Origin: Sitta carolinensis
Taxonomy: Eukaryota; Chordata; Aves; Passeriformes; Sittidae
DNA: 64,000 bases
NCBI GenBank assembly: GCA_032173965.1
Contig: CM063313.1
Span: 793,305 to 857,304 of the forward strand
Direction: 5' to 3'
Position numbers and translations under genes: made by a program. A model generated the notes under the pieces. That model made no database searches and had not been told where the DNA came from. It worked only from the letters and a program-made list of their open reading frames with translations. The stretch's first letter is position 1. Every line of letters starts with the position of its first letter. Below, one piece after another: positions 22,450 to 36,040 of this stretch.

Positions 22450-25400
22450 AGGCCTGTGAAGAAGGTATTTTTTCAGCCTCAGAAGATTCAGCAATTCACT
22501 TGTGTCTGCTTTTTCTTGAGATATTCACAGGATCGTGGTGGCCCTGCAGAAATGTCTTGGAATGCCTGTGGTTGCTGGAGTGCTGCACTTGAGAACATTC
22601 ACAAGCTTGGGTCTTGGTTCTGTCTGGTTTAAGAGAACACATTCCTGGGAGTGCAGCCCTGCAGCAGAGCCCTATCATTTAGAGTTTGCTGTAGGTTGTT
22701 AACAAGTCTCTGCCAGCCTGGAGATCTTGGAGTGCAGTAGCTGAAATGGCACTCGAGTCACCTGAACGTCCCTGAATGATCAGAGAGGTGGCAAACCTCA
22801 CAGTGTGGAGTTGGAGTAGGGGAAGGAGGCTTCTGTCCATATTTCTCTATCTCTCCTCAACAGATTATGCGGTTTGTGAGAGTAAATCAGTACAGCTCCT
22901 TTGGCTTTAGGAGACGTCTGCCAGCAAACACCATCTGAAGATTTAGCTTGGTCGGTAAATTGGGTTTTTTGAAACAAATATGTATGTTTTGGTGCAGAGT
23001 CTGGCACATAGATCCCTTTTTTTCTCCCTGATGTGAGGTAGCAGATATTCCTTTGGATGATCATAAATACCTCCAGGACCAGAGACACCGTCATGCATTT
23101 TCAATGGTTACATCTGGTAGACCATGTGTAAACCACTGTCTGCACTCTCTTTTCATTGTCAGTGAAGAGCATATACTGGTGTGTATTAATAGTGTTCAGC
23201 TAAAGCAGAGTGCAACTTAGCACACCACAACACAGGTTTCACTGTTTTCAGGCCTGGTTTTTTGGTTCAACATTACTAGAGTGAGCTAAAAATTATTTTC
23301 TTCCTATTCCCCAGGCTGGTCTAGTAGCAGTGGAAATTCCCATCTGTCTGTTACTTGCTACAGTGGTTCATGCCAGCTGAGGATCTGGTCCTGCTGGGTT
23401 TGGTCTCAGCTGTAGGTCTGGTACTAGCAGGGCTTGTGGCCACTTTGTTCTGTCTCTTCTCCCCTGAAACCTCCTTGCTCAGAGAGTGGGCAGTGTCCAA
23501 AGCAGAGAAACTGGGACAATACTTATGTGCAGCCTATAAAAGGGTGACATTGCAGAGTACATCTCATGCACACCTTGATGGGAACCAACCACATAATGGA
23601 CCTGTTTGGCCACTAGGTTCAGGAGCCCTTGAGTGCTTGCACCTCAAAATGACACTGTGAGGCACAAAGATGGAAGTGCGAAGGTCTAAGTGGGCAATAA
23701 GCTGTGAGTGTCCCAGAGACTTTCTTCTGCCACCTTTGAATTTCGGTGTGATTATGCAAGCAGAGAGGTGCTACTGAACCCAAATTAAACTGAGACCAGG
23801 TGTTGAGAGCTGTGAAAAAGTCTAAAGTACTTGTACTGTGGAAGCTGGGGCTTAAGTGGTTCTGTAGCCTACAGTGCTCTCCAGCAAGCAGCAGAAATTA
23901 AAGCAGTAATATAAGCAAGAAGGCTGCTTACTGGCAGCACAAATTTAAAAGAAATCTCTGCTCTAGTTCTCCCTAGACTTGTGCAACACATTGTCTACAA
24001 GGAAAAAGTCTTTTCCTGGAAGTAATGTTTGGAGGAACAATGGTCTCTCAGTGCTATCAGAGTTAACAACAAACCCCAAGAGTGGGACAATGGAAATTCT
24101 TGAGGGGATAACAATCCATGGAGAAAGAACAGAAAGCAAACTGTTCAAAAGAATACAGAAAATACTATGTGTTTGTATAAACCGAAAGCAACTCTTAACT
24201 CCTGTTGAGAACTTTTCCCTTTAGCTGCTGAAGGTGAAGTAGTTAGGAAACATAAACAGAAGCAGCTTGGTTGCTCTGGTTCATGAGCTGCCCTTCCTCA
24301 TCTGTGCATGCAGCAAAATCCAACTCGAGAATGCTACTGAGGGATACAAAGCAAGCTTTGTGAAGGACCTGGGAAGGTGAAATGTGAGAAGTGTTGCTTG
24401 CTCTTCCACCCTGCCTTAGGCAACTGGTACTGTTTCCTCTCATAGACACAGTACTGAGTCAGGGGGATTTGCAGTCTAATCTAGCACGTCTGTTCTTATG
24501 CTGCCAGAAAAACCTAAAAGAGTGACTTAAAAATCCTGTCTTTTGAGTGAAACAAATCAAGAGTGTTTCTAGGGGGAAAATATGGGTGGAAAGCATTAGA
24601 GCTGTAGCCTGGAGAAATGAAAAGGACAACATGAAGAGCAGGTCCCACCAAAATGCTTTGCAAGCCCTCAGGCAGATCATGGCTTTTTCTGGCATTTAGT
24701 CCAAAAATTCATTCCACCCGCCAGGAGTTTATTGTGCTATGTGTTCCCCTTGGCATGTCCCCTCCTCTGAATAAAATTAACTTCTGTAACTGGCAACTGA
24801 TAAATTCTTGTGAACACTCCAGGCCTTCTCTCATAAAGCCCCCCTGGAAAAACATCAAGTTGACATCTTCACACCGACAGATTTTCTGCTTGCTACTGTT
24901 AACCAAAGCAGACCTCTTCCTCTCTTTTTAAGCCACCATCTAACTCCTTGCTGATCACAGGCATCCTTTCTCCCAAAGATGTGGAGCTGGATCAAATACA
25001 TGGCATATGAAAGATGCACTGGGTGCATGGTCTTCTAGTAAAAACAAGCCAAAGCTCATGCCAAATGAACATCTTATAACACTTCTGAAAGGTCCTTTAT
25101 GTATGCAGGAGGATGAAAATAAAATTCAACTCAACATTAGGGCTCCTCTGCAAAGGTGTTGTACTTCCTTGGCATGAAATCAAAATGGGTTTCTCTGTAC
25201 CATTATCATCTCTAGAAAAGAGAGGAAGTTCCCAGTCCTTCTTATTTGTTCTCTGCAAAAAACTGCTGGCAAGGAAGTGTCTTCCAATGATATTTCAGGG
25301 GCTGGTTATCATGTAGACAGTGGGAAAAAAAAAAAAAGGAAAGTCTGTTTCTAGTCCTAGTGATTGTAAAAATTCAAAAATTTGACCTCTTCAGGCCTTC

Positions 25401-25880
25401 ACACTAGAAAGCAAATGAAAAATGAAAAAATGCGCTTAAAATTATTCAGGCCTTTGGGTGGGCTCGCTCATGAATTTTGGATACCTCAAAGATGATGACA
25501 TATTTTAGTTTTCTAGTTCCCCACTGAGTAAGCATAGCTCAACTCAGTTGCAGGCTGATTACTTGGCAGTTTTCATAGTACTCAGTTTGGCAACCAGTGA
25601 GGGGTTAGAGACAAGTCACAACTGATAAAACAGGATTTTCTCTGTCAGAATGGCAATTACTTTGGCAGGATTTGTCTTGCAGTGGACCATGCTAAGCTGA
25701 ACTAGCTTTCTCCTGGTGTAGACTAAGAGACATTTACCTTAGCTCAGCATATGGGAAACCACCTGCAGAAGCTTGGCAAGTTGGGGGCAGAGCAGCACTT
25801 CTGGGAAAATTCTATCTTGAATGAAAGTTACCTTTCACTGAGAACATTGTATGGGAAGAAAAAGCAATGTAGAGAATTTG
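22450..25880. other. unique DNA, no gene recognised
   Basis: Several frames of 60-101 codons, for example 23355-23660 plus (101 codons, with a hydrophobic stretch rich in Leu, Val and Ala near its N-terminus). Nothing supports translation. No transposon recognised. Confidence 0.5.
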
Positions 25881-25881
25881 T

Positions 25882-26287
25882 CAGAGAGGGGAGGGGAGGG
25901 GAGGGGAAGGGAGGGGAGGGGAGGGGAGGGGAGGGGAGGGGAGGGGAGGGGAGGGGAGGGGAGGGGAGGGGAGGGGAGGGGAGGGGAGGGGAGGGGAGGG
26001 GAGGGGAGGGGAGGAGAGGGGAGGGGAGGGGAGGAGAGGGGAGGGGAGGGGAGGAGAGGAGAGGGAGGGAGAGGAGAGGAGAGGAGAGGAGAGAGAGAAG
26101 GAGAGGAGAGGAGAGGAGAGGAGAGGAGAGGAGAGGAGGAGGAGAGGAGAGGAGAGGAGAGGAGAGGAGAGGAGAGGAGAGGAGAGGAGAGGAGAGGAGA
26201 GGAGAGGAGAGGAGAGGAGAGGAGAGGAGAGGAGAGGAGAGGAGAGGAGAGGAGAGGAGAGGAGAGGGAGAGGAGAGGAGAGGAGGT
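25882..26287 (+). repeat. GGGGA/GGAGA pentanucleotide polypurine array
   Basis: About 400 bases of pure purine on the plus strand. The left part (to about 26020) is almost all GGGGA, a mixed zone follows (about 26020-26100) with GGAGA, GGAGGGA and AGAAGG interruptions, and the right part (about 26100-26285) is almost all GGAGA. The array stays open in several frames on both strands, giving Gly/Arg/Glu or Pro/Leu/Ser repeat proteins of 143-214 codons that are not genes. Such tracts can form G-quadruplex or triplex DNA and are prone to assembly error, so the length should be read with care. Confidence 0.97.
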
Positions 26288-26289
26288 AG

Positions 26290-29200
26290 AAGAAATCCCC
26301 GTTTTTGTACATTGCTTTGTTTTACGGAATCTGAAGGCAACCCGGATTTGAAACAGATCAAATTTCAAATATATTTTTCTCCTATGGCACAGTAAGACTG
26401 TTTGGCCTCCCTTATGATTAGAGGTCATCCATTTTAGTTATCTTCTCTGGGGAAACCTATAATATTGGTAATACGACATCCACACAGTTACTCTGTAATC
26501 ATAATAGTATGTTAATCCTTATAATTAACATAAGAAGCAATGCAGATTTCTCCATAATTATCTGTATCTCATGTAACCATGGAAAATTCATGGTTTTTTG
26601 ATTCTGCTGATTGATGTGTCATTTTAGAGCCAGCATCTGGACACTCTCTCCTGGTGGCTACCTAGAAGGCTTTGGATTAGGTACCTCCAGGCTGAAAATA
26701 TGAGGCCAGGTCCTAAAGTGACACATATCAACATAGTATCACCTAAGTCAGGGCAACTGCCAAGCCATAACTGGGTATCTGCTGGTGGCATGTGTTTGTT
26801 CCTGCTTCTTCCCAAAAACAGGAAAAAAAATGCAGAGTTCAGAGGAGGACAGACAAAGTGATCTGTGAAACGACATCTTATGACAGGAGGAACAGACAGG
26901 CTCTGTGAGAGCATGAGGTTTGTTCATTTCTCTGTTATGCACTTCTGATGGATTCTGAGGGGAGAAAAGTCATGGGCTTAATGGAAAGAGAGGTTTCACC
27001 AAGAAGCATCTGAGATAATCTCTGTTATTTCTCTCTTTACATATTAATGGCCATCTTACACTGTTACTGAGGGCAGTGCAAGGAAAATCATGTGTGAAAA
27101 ATCATATTCCCCTTGGAGTAGAAGCAAGCAGTGACCAACGAACCTCAGATGCAACAAATATAAAATGTATAACTGAACATGATTGACCTTAAGTGTGAAG
27201 ATTTGGAGAAGGTCAGGGTGAGAGGAAGTGAGATGAAGTGGATTTTGACCATGTCCATGTATTACACTGGATACTCCATATACTTATGTCATAGGAAGAG
27301 ATCAGAAATGTACAGGCTCCCCCATTGTCTTCCTGCCTCCCATTTATGTCAAAACTGCTCCTGTCCCTTTCAGAAGTACAATTAATCCTTGAAAGGCATT
27401 GGAGCAGAAAATTATGCAAATTAATTTCCAAGTTTGAAAAAAGGATTAAGAATTGAGAAGAGTCTAAGTAAAGAACTAAATTTTGGTCTCACACACCATG
27501 CTTTCTTCTCACTGCGTGTCAGACAAGCACATGACTCTGACTTGTGAAGACTATGTCACTGTAAGGCATCTTAGCAGATGAATCTGGGTCTCCTGCACAA
27601 CAGTAACAGCAGATATTCACAGACCTCATACTAGCCGTTTTTGTGGAACTATTCCTTCATGCCATTGATTGCTGGGACTTTCCTAAATGAAATTGGTAGC
27701 TGAGATAATTTGCAGACTGGTTTAAAAGTTTCACAGTGGTGAAGCAAAGCTGTGTCTGCTCCCTTATAACTGGAGTCTGCTGTGACCATTTTCCCTGTAC
27801 TGCCAAAGTTAAAATCACAACAACATTAGAAATTAGTCATGGGAAGACTCAAAGGCATTTTATTCGTGGGAAAGGTCATTTACTATGAATGTAAGTGATG
27901 TAAACAGTGCATGGTGACATGTTATGCTCCTTCTCCTTTTTTTTTCTATTTTTTTTTTTCCTATGAGTACCCATTGATATTACAGGCTAAGGGCTTAAAT
28001 GTACTTTTTTTTTTCTTCTTTTTCCTTCCTTCAAGTCTGAAAATTTCTGTGCTCCTGCTTGTCTTTGGATTTTAAGAACAAAACAGTACCTGTTTTATTT
28101 GTGGATTCCAAGCCTGTTCACAGATTGCTTCATTCCCCTGCCTTGGCAGACATCACACCATGTTTGTGCTGGTTTTTCACAGAGCTAAACCTCACCTGTC
28201 ACTTTCATCTGCTAACAAGGTTTCCATAACAAGCAATGGAGCGCTGAGGAAGATGCATATATTACCTCCTTTCACTGTCATTCCTTCTCCTAACTGCTCA
28301 TATCAGGTAGAACACTCATCCTGGCTACTTCTATCCTTCTCCCTTCTAAATTTTTATCTACCAAACTAGAGCACTTTCACCCACCGGGCAGAAGCAGGAG
28401 TTTGCTCTGATGGGAGGTAATAGGATTTATCTGCCTTAAATAGATGTGGTTATGCATCACCCTGCTGCTCCCAAATGGTCTTTTTAACCCTTTCACATAC
28501 TCTGTCAGATCCCTGACTGCCATCCTGTGTCTCTGAATGACTGGGAGGAGAATAATGAAGTAAACAAGAAACTGTTAAGCATGGTTGAAGGCCAGCTTAC
28601 TGCCCAAATGACTTCCTTCCGCCTTGGCATCACTCAGAAGTAAGTGGCATTTCAATATTCACTGGCTCTCCTTCAGAGAAACTGGATCTCTCTTCAGGTC
28701 TCTAAACACCCTCCTATATTATCTCAGACCACCTTTCTAGAAGAGACAGCCTTTCCTGGAGCTATCAGGCTAAGCTGTTCTGAAAGTTTGTTGTGGTGTA
28801 TTCATATTGCTCCTTTCACCAAGAAATTGTCTCTACTTCCATCTACATTTGCCCTAAACTGAAATCTTCAATGTAATTTTTCATTATTAACTGATACCAT
28901 AAACATGGGAAATTCATGGGTTTGAATTAAGAAGCTCGTGAAAATCTCCTGTATTATTTTTAGGGTATTCATTAGGGTGCATAATTTTCAATATTACTGG
29001 TGAATGGAAATTCTGTCATTGTTTAAATGAGAACACCAAGTTGAGTACAAGGGATTCATTTCAAGAAAGTAAATCGCCAGTGAAGCAAGGAGTAAATGAC
29101 AAATATATATTTTTTGTGTTTCTATTTCTCTTATTAGGATCTATTTGCAAAAAAATTTACTGGAAGGGAGATTATGCAAAAAACAGTTTAATGTCTATGT

Positions 29201-31600
29201 TACTTGGTAGTGTCTAGGCTAAGATATATGTGCATCAGTCATTTTTATATTCATCTGCTTCATATTCAACTATCACCTCTGCTGAAACTGTTGGCAAAAC
29301 ATTGCTGCAACAAAGTATTATACTCTGCTCTGCCAGGTCAATATAGTATTTCCCAATTTGCCAACTAGATATAACAGAATATCCTTGTGTTATCACACTG
29401 ATCACAGAGATTTCTGCTATATCATGCTTCTCCAAGCCCAAAACAATAACCAATTTTGCTACAAGAAATATCTACCTACTTGTGAACAGTGAACCAGTCA
29501 GTGATATAAAAGTGCCTCCTTCACGTGAGATGAAGAAATGATAAACCAGACCAATGAAATCTATATTTTCTTGTCAAACAGTAGTGAAAAGTCAGATTCC
29601 AGCCAGTCTAATGTTCTTGTTAGCATTTCTGTGTACTCACAAGTTGGTCTCCTTCAGTTAGGCCAGGTTAGTATAGTTGAGCTGAGGTGTGCAAAGCATT
29701 TACTGACTTTAGAAACTTAAAAAAAGCTTAGGAGATAATTGATTAAAAGTCTGGGTTTGCTGAGCTCTGAATTCAGCTATGTCTCTTTCAACACCAGCCA
29801 TCTTGCTGCCTATGACTGTATTTTATATCCAAGATTTAATGGAGGATGGAGAATTTGGTTGGGGGGAGGGAATTGGGAGTGAGCAGCCAAAGCTGAACAT
29901 TTTTAGAAGTTCCTTCAATTTTTGGGGCTAAAACCTCAAAAAGCTAATTGCTCTCCAATGACATTTGGAGAGAAAGCACACTTACACAGTGTACGTTTGA
30001 ACTCTGGAAACCAAATAAATTTTCTTCCTCCTAGTCTAGAAGATTTGACTGGAATATTTTTTTTTCTTTTTTTTCCCTTTTCCCTAGAGGTTCCTCTTCT
30101 CAAAGCATGTCTTTGTTTTGTACTTTCTTACTTAATTTCAACTATTTTAGTTGATCTGTTTGCAGGTAGTGTCTTGTTGTTCTGATTGGGAAGGCAGTAT
30201 CCATCTATAGCTTGAAAAGAGGAAAATTACAGATTGCTTTCTAAGGGTGGCCTGAAACATGCCAGTAAAATTTCTCATGCCCATCACTCAGGAGGTAAAG
30301 ATTTGTCTTTGCAGCTTAAGTTGTGATTCAGGTCACACAATTTAGATCTACTTACAATATGGTTATAGAAGATGATGTTCTCTGAAGGAAGGCTCTTGCC
30401 TGTCTTCAACCTGTTTCTGGTTATGAGGTGTTCACTTGAAACAGGAAAACAATTTCAGGAAGTTTCCTCTGCATGTGCACGGGTAAGATAGCAAGCAAAT
30501 AATCTTGTAGATCAGGAAGGGAAAAAAAGGTGTTCTGTAAGAAACAGTCATTATAGCTGTGTTTGTCTCAGAAAGGGTGGTAGTCATTAGATAAATACAA
30601 GATGAAAATGGGTGCTAATACTTTTCCACATAATATCTATTTTCTATTTCTCTGCTTCTGCCCTTTACTTCATCTTCTGTTTCACCCAGTTGAAAGTCTC
30701 AGTTGTTTCCATTTCTCCCCTTATGACCACTGATAGAGTTTTCCATTACTCCTTTTCCATTCTCTTTATTCCTCGTTTGTCTCCTTGGATTGCCTTTGGC
30801 ATTTTTAGCTGTCACTCTAATTTTTCATTTGTGTGCTCCAGCACAAAAACACAGGCTCCTGTACACACACCCAGAGCAGCCACAAACTCTCCCTTGCTAC
30901 CTCTCTCTCTGCACTTTCTCTGAGGACAAGGACTCCTCTCTCAGCTGCTTCCTGGTTACACAAGCGATTCTCACAAAGTCTGGGGTTAGTTTGATGCCAC
31001 TGTTTTTCATTTGTCCCATTTAACGCTAATCATGGCCTTGGAAAGGTTTTGGTTCTGCTCTCATTTTATCAGGAGGAATCTAATTTTTTTCCCCAGTTTT
31101 CTCTCTGGCTTTCTATTTGTTGTTTTATTGAATTGCTAAGAATGTGAGACTTTTTAACGTGCCACTAAAGAAGGTAAATGCTGCAAAGGTTTGAGGGAAC
31201 ATTGTTGCTCTGAAAGTGCAGGTTAGCCCCTATTCATACCCTCTTTTTGACTGAGGGTGAGCAGAACAGACATTCAGAAATATATATGTACCTGCTCAGA
31301 TACACTCTCTTTTTCTCTCGGAATATACAGCTAACTATTATCTCTACACCACTGGAAAGAAGAGGGGGTAATATCTGTAAATTGCCAGAAGTGTGATTAC
31401 TTCTAAATAACTATGACTGAGTCATACCTGATGGATCAAATAATCCTGGTACTTAGTTTTCCTCATTTCTTTATAACTGTGGGTAATATCTTGAATTAAG
31501 CCTTGAAGGGACATAGGCATGTTTCACAGGTTAAACAGGATCATTTCTTCCTAGAAAGACTAGGATTAGGTTTGATTTTCACCTGCATAAATGCACACAG
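26290..31600. other. unique DNA, no gene recognised
   Basis: AT-rich throughout. T-rich patches occur near 27938-28025 and 30057-30075. Open frames are around 100 codons or shorter (longest 30612-30923 plus, 103 codons) with no recognised motif. No transposon identified. Confidence 0.5.
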
Positions 31601-31605
31601 AGAGT

Positions 31606-31791
31606 GGAGAGGCCCTGACAAAAAGTCACCCAGGAAGTTGTGGATGCCCCAAACCCTGGAGGTGTTGAAAGTTTGGATGGGACTCTGAGCAACATGGGAT
31701 AGCAGAAGGTGTCTCTGACACTATAAGGGGGGTGGAATGAGGTGTTCTCTAAGGTCCCTTCCAACCCAAACTGTCCTGTGATTCCATGGTT
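31606..31791 (+). mobile_element. CR1 3'-end fragment, plus strand
   Basis: Sense-strand CR1 tail: GAAGTTGTGGATGCCCCAAA, then a GGTGTTGAAAGTTTGGATGG block, a GCAGAAGGTGTCTCTGACAC block, and AAGGTCCCTTCCAACCCAAA followed by TGATTCCATGG at the 3' end. About 185 bases of the C-terminal ORF2 and 3' UTR. The last residues of ORF2 (Leu-Asp-Gly-type ending) are mutated. Opposite orientation to the CR1 tails at 15.8 and 20.9 kb. Confidence 0.93.
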
Positions 31792-31794
31792 ATA

Positions 31795-33488
31795 CACATA
31801 TATACTAGATTTTTTTTGCAACCAGTGCTGCTTTTTGGCAGATTAAAAGGTGCCTGGCCTGAAAGCTTTTCCAAAAGCCCAACTGCAATATTTATCCAAG
31901 CTGCACCCTCACCGACAGTTCTATCCTCACAAAAGATTAGAAAACCACCTTAGCTTTAAACTGTTCTTCCCCAGTGCCCCCTTTCCGAAAGAATCTCCCT
32001 GCATTATTGTGCTTTCTGGCTCGGTGATCTCAGTAATAGAAGATGTCCTTAGGAAATGGTTTAGATAGCATACTTGTGTGAAATTCTTATGCAAAACTCT
32101 GTAGGACTGGCTGACCTGGCTCACCAGGCAGCTTCTGCTCCTGCACTGAAGGTAGAATGGAAAGGCTCTACGCTTCCTTGCTGCTCCAGTAAAGTGCATT
32201 TTGTTGCTCTGTTATCTAGTTATTATGCATTTATAAAGGTCTTTGGGTGACTAAGTTGTTTGCATAACGCACTGTATTTCTGGCAGCAACTCTCCCCTGA
32301 AGGAGGGATGTGTGTGAACGCCTGCTCGTGGCTACCGTGGCTACAGCATACAGGCACATTTCAGCCACAGGAGAAGGACCAGTATGCTGGCCAGGTGAAA
32401 ATTTCTGCTGCGTTGTTCTCTTCTGGCAGTTGTGGGCTCTGAGAGGACTCCTCTGAGTTCGGGGCTGTGTGGTGGCAAAAGCTGGGGGACAGCCTTGGTA
32501 TCCAAGGGTTTTTGCAAACAGTGCTCAAAGCAGCATAAATTCCTCAACAAACGAAGCAAAATCCCAACTCCTCCCTAAGCAATAGTCACTACTGGATCAG
32601 GAATCTTGTTAGGTTTGTATTTTTTGGATTAGCAGGACTCTTTATTAACTGGGACCAAAAACCTTCTCTGAATGGTTAAATCCTGAATTACTGAGCCTTA
32701 TTCTCCTGGTCTGCAGGAAAGGTCATTGGTGTAGGCCTCCTTGCATCTTCAGTATAAAAACGTATCACTGTGGGTGGTCACTCTCTCAGCTACTGTGCAC
32801 CAGCTTAGTGGAAGTCATGGCCTATTGACACTGAGAACATCTCTACCTTCCCTTTGTAGGAATCTGAATTTAAGCCATGCGGTATTTGTGTAGCCAGCTA
32901 AGGGTTTAACCAGTTATTCACCTGCAGGTTGAATAAAATTCAAAATTACGAGTTTGCAGGGAGTAATTTGGCTACTTTAACCTGAAAAAGGACTGTCAAG
33001 GTTCAGATGTCTGTGCTGTACTACATTTGCTGAGTTTGTTAATAAGCACACATAACTTAATAGCTCTAAACCACAAACACTTTGATCATTATAATAGTAC
33101 TTCCTGATATACACAGTCTGATGATGGCTTGGGACTAAATGAAAACATTTTCAGTTGTTTCCAGCTTAGTCAAATCAAAGTGTTTAATCCCATAGATATT
33201 TTGCAATTAATTCTGTGAGACAGGGAAACTTCCAGCATTTTGTTTTGTGTTAGTGGACATAACACAATTCTTTCATACTTCAGTAAGGAGAATGAACCAG
33301 CAGACATGAACAGTCATGAATTGAACTTAGTAAAAAAAAGTTAAGTTTCAGGTTACGCTCGGTCCTATAAACCTTGTATCTTCAGTGAATTGTGTTGGTA
33401 GTAGGTCTATTTTTATCCCATCACGAAACCATATTCTGTGTGAATATCGGTGAAAGCAAAATTGAGATTTTAAAAATGGCCAAGTTTG
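31795..33488. other. unique DNA, no gene seen
   Basis: A slightly GC-richer patch lies near 32280-32520. No repeat or coding motif recognised. Confidence 0.5.
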
Positions 33489-33489
33489 C

Positions 33490-33662
33490 TTTTTTGTTGT
33501 TTTGGGGGGTTGTTTGTTTGTTTGAGGGTTTTTTGTTTGTTTTGGTTGGTTGGTTGTTTTTTTATTTTGGTTTTGGGTTTGTTGGGCTTTTTTGGTTTAG
33601 GTTTTTTGTATAGGGTTTGTTTTGGTTTTTTTGCTTTGTTCTTTTGTTTTGTTTTTTGCTTC
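33490..33662 (-). repeat. T+G-rich low-complexity tract (C+A-rich on minus)
   Basis: TTTGGTTGG, GTTTGTTTG and TTTTGGGTTTG units with a G6 run; almost no A or C on the plus strand. Frames open on both strands (Phe/Gly-rich on plus, Lys/Gln/Pro-rich on minus) are compositional artefacts. Confidence 0.85.
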
Positions 33663-33664
33663 TG

Positions 33665-35680
33665 TTGACCATTGGCAGGAGAAGACAATTCAGGGTGTAT
33701 GAACTAAAGTAAACTTGGGGTGAACACAAGTGGTTTAGATCAGCATTCTTCCTGCAGCTGTGTATGCCAGCCATGTACTTCATGCTACTGCTTTAATGCA
33801 CAAGGCACAGAGGAGTCCTGTGCCCTGAATAACTTTATCCTGGAATCTCTGGCTGGAGCTAACGTGGCACACTGAAAGGAGTGTTAGTAAGGTAAAGGAG
33901 CAGTCTTTATGACCTTGTTTAGACAGTGGCAGGAGAACCACAACATTTCACTGACAAACAGCTCCTCCTCTATCATTAGGACCTGAAGCACTTACATTTT
34001 ATAGGGAAGAGTTGATTGCATCCAGTTTTACACATAAGGCCTGTGCTGTGCAGCACATTCTACTCTCCTTTTTGGTATACACCTTTTTTGAAGCTTAAAT
34101 TTGTGAAGAACCATTGAAGGGCTAGCAGGTCTCACAGGGAGTTGAAAGATCACAAAGGGACTAAAAACTCTAACAGGAGAGACCGCTGCCCACAGACACA
34201 CTGACACAGAATTGGGAACAGCTCTGACACAGCACACACATGCAAATCACTGGGACACTGCTTGGCTTCAAAGTTCAAAGTGGGAGGGTAGGTATTGGGG
34301 ATGAAGTGGCACATTACTGGTCACATCCGTTTCCCGCCTTGATGGAGGCAAAGGGAGCATGGGTGGATCAAGGGGAGGTGATGCGCCAATAGGAGGAGTT
34401 GCCCCTTTTGCCTGCTATGGTATCTGCTGTCTCTTTCTTCCAAATATGAGTTTCCTTCCAGTTTTCCTCTTTGCCCCCTTCAGTCACACTTCTTCCTCTT
34501 CATCTTGCTTCTTTTTTCCCTTTGAGGCACAATGTTCCTTCCCTCCTACCCTCCCTCTTTGTTAGTTGCCTTTCCTATTATTCTGCAAATACATGCAAAC
34601 ACTGAGGGACTTTGAGCAAATTCAAGCTGGTACCTCTGTCTAGCCCCAGAACCAAGCTGTGTTTTGTGTATTCTCTTCCAGAATATTAGTTTATTGTATC
34701 TCTTACTCTTGCACTGCTTTAAATTTTTCACTGAGGAGTTCCATCTTTATTTAAAATTATTTTGCAGAGCTTCTCTCTAAACTCACAGTAAATTTCACTG
34801 AGCATCTGTTTGTGAGTTTGAATTATGTCTTGCACTGAATTCTTTCACTTGCAGTGCATGTTTTATAGCACTCTTAGATTCATTTAATCTTGTGTAACAC
34901 ATGAATGATCCCACTCATTCTAAAGGCCACATGCTTGATTTGGTAATTACTATGGGTCTGTCTCTGACTAGTTTGGTTTTGTCTCTGTTTCTTGTCTGTT
35001 AATTATTTCATGAGATCTTGCTGTATCTTATCTCTCATCTCCAGTTCATACTGTTATTTATTGTTCTCGTTTTTAATCCTAGGATTTGAATTATGCAGAA
35101 GTTCTGCTTTAATTTTTTTTTTTCTTTTAATGCCAAGACCATGTTTAGTTTATGAATTTTGTTGCCTAAGAGTCCATCAAACACATTATCCTTTCACTCA
35201 TTAGGTCTGTGCTCTTCCAAGACCATCTCTAAGCTCTGGTAGACAGGCAATTTTGTAAGTCAAAATGTCAAGGCAATGATGAGGTAGGTTTTAGACAAGC
35301 CTATATGAAAGCACGAACTCCACTGGCTCTTAATGTTCAAAAATCCTCTCTTGAAGCTTTATCTCCTCCACCAAAAAAAAAAAAAAAAATCTCCCTCTTT
35401 CCCCAGCCTATGGTTGCCTTCAGATTCATTTGACCGAGTTCTGTGGGTGCATGTGTGTGTGTGTATGTGAAGAAATAAATCAGGATGTTCCCTCTACAGC
35501 CATTTAGCAGGCCTACAGGCCTAAAACACAGGGCCATCTTCAAATCTCCTGAATTTCCTTCTGTGTCCAGCCCCTGACAATAGAGAAAGTTAAACAGTTC
35601 TGAAAAGTTATTAAGAAGGTATAAGCAGAGACTGCTTTAGGATATACATGCAGCTGGAATTGTAGACTGATCGCAATGGG
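33665..35680. other. unique DNA, no gene seen
   Basis: Contains an A run near 35373-35389 and a short TG dinucleotide run near 35452-35466. Nothing else recognised. Confidence 0.5.
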
Positions 35681-35682
35681 AT

Positions 35683-36040
35683 TTCCTTCCTCCCTTCCTT
35701 CCTTCCACCCTTCCTTCCGCCCTTCCTTCCGCCCTTCCGCCCTTCCTTCCACCCTTCCTTCCACCCTTCCTTCCTTCCTTCCTTCCGCCCTTCCTTCCTT
35801 CCTTCCACCCTTCCTTCCTTCCTTCCTTCCTTCCTTCCTTCCTTCCTTCCTTCCTTCCTTCCTTCCGCCCTTCCGCCCTTCGCCTTCCGCCCTTCCGCCC
35901 TTCCGCCCTTCCTTCCGCCCTTCCTTCCGCCCTTCCTTCCGCCCTTCCTTCCGCCCTTCCTTCCGCCCTTCCACCCTTCCTTCCTTCCTTCCTTCCTGCC
36001 TTCCTTCCTTCCTGCCTTCCTTCCTTCCTTCCTGCCTTCC
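35683..36040 (+). repeat. CCTT-based polypyrimidine array with CCGCCCTT variants
   Basis: Tandem CCTT tetranucleotides broken by CCGCCCTT and CCACCCTT units. Around 35905-35970 the two alternate regularly to give a 12-base higher-order unit (CCCTTCCTTCCG); around 35812-35866 the array is uninterrupted CCTT. Long frames on both strands (Gly-Arg-Lys-Glu repeats on minus, Pro-Ser-Phe repeats on plus, up to 230 codons) are artefacts of a repeat that keeps several frames open. Confidence 0.97.

Noticed and set aside
25751..26428. Frames of 143-214 codons encoding Gly/Arg/Glu or Pro/Leu/Ser repeats on both strands
   Set aside because: They are translations of the GGGGA/GGAGA array; a 5-base unit without stop codons stays open in many frames.
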